Shown here one piece after another: positions 63,849 to 64,000 of a DNA stretch of 64,000 bases; positions within the stretch are counted from its first letter, which is position 1; every line of letters begins with the position of its first letter. Position numbers and translations under genes: made by a program. The stretch spans positions 26,196,960-26,260,959 of the forward strand of contig NC_092563.1 of NCBI RefSeq assembly GCF_037975245.1, in the 5' to 3' direction. Source of the stretch: Apostichopus japonicus (Eukaryota > Echinodermata > Holothuroidea > Aspidochirotida > Stichopodidae). A model generated the notes under the pieces. It made no database searches, was not told the DNA's origin, and saw only the letters and a program-made list of their open reading frames with translations.

Positions 63849-64000
63849 GGTCTATCACAATAAATGCAATGTTCAAGGAAAAAATTCACAGAGAATATTA
63901 CAAACAAATAAAGAGTTTTTCTCGCAAAGGAACTTAAAATAACAACCGAAGTGTTCTGATGGAAACTATAGAAACTGGTTGGTTCAAAACGAAGCAGGAC

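Overview
The window is eukaryotic DNA from an invertebrate animal. It is AT-rich, has long introns with GT-AG splice sites, many microsatellites, many small non-autonomous DNA transposons and tRNA-derived SINEs. The protein families (a five-finger Snail with a SNAG exon, VAP, a Skeletor-like DM13 protein, a divergent forkhead) and the repeat style fit an invertebrate deuterostome, most likely an echinoderm. That placement is inference; no sequence here proves the species.

Layout. 1-6725: no gene seen; one complete hAT-type MITE, one hAT fragment, one SINE. 6726-12376 (-): a complete two-exon snail gene, with a cluster of CCAAT boxes just upstream. 10181-20993 (+): a proposed four-exon gene for a small secreted protein whose first exon lies inside the snail intron and whose introns hold snail exon 1 and a 1.83-kb perfect (ATCT)n array. 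Only its splice phases and protein character support it. 21000-30900: mostly gene-free, with a foldback element just before it, a perfect 255-bp tandem duplication and one possible small membrane-protein ORF. 30920-46816 (+): a complete six-exon VAP (VAPA/VAPB-type) gene of 211 residues, whose introns hold a SINE, a period-14 minisatellite and a MITE. 46817-52214: 3' region of VAP and spacer. 52215-59287 (+): a ten-exon gene for a secreted protein with three DM13 domains, each built from an exon triplet with the same intron phases. 61384-63848 (-): a two-exon forkhead gene, convergent with the DM13 gene.

The genes do not form an operon or pathway. Two (snail and the forkhead) encode transcription factors, VAP is a housekeeping ER contact-site protein, and the DM13 and proposed small proteins carry signal peptides. 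No reverse transcriptase, transposase, CRISPR array, rRNA or functional tRNA was seen. All gene models rest on reading splice sites and protein similarity by eye; UTR ends are not determined.
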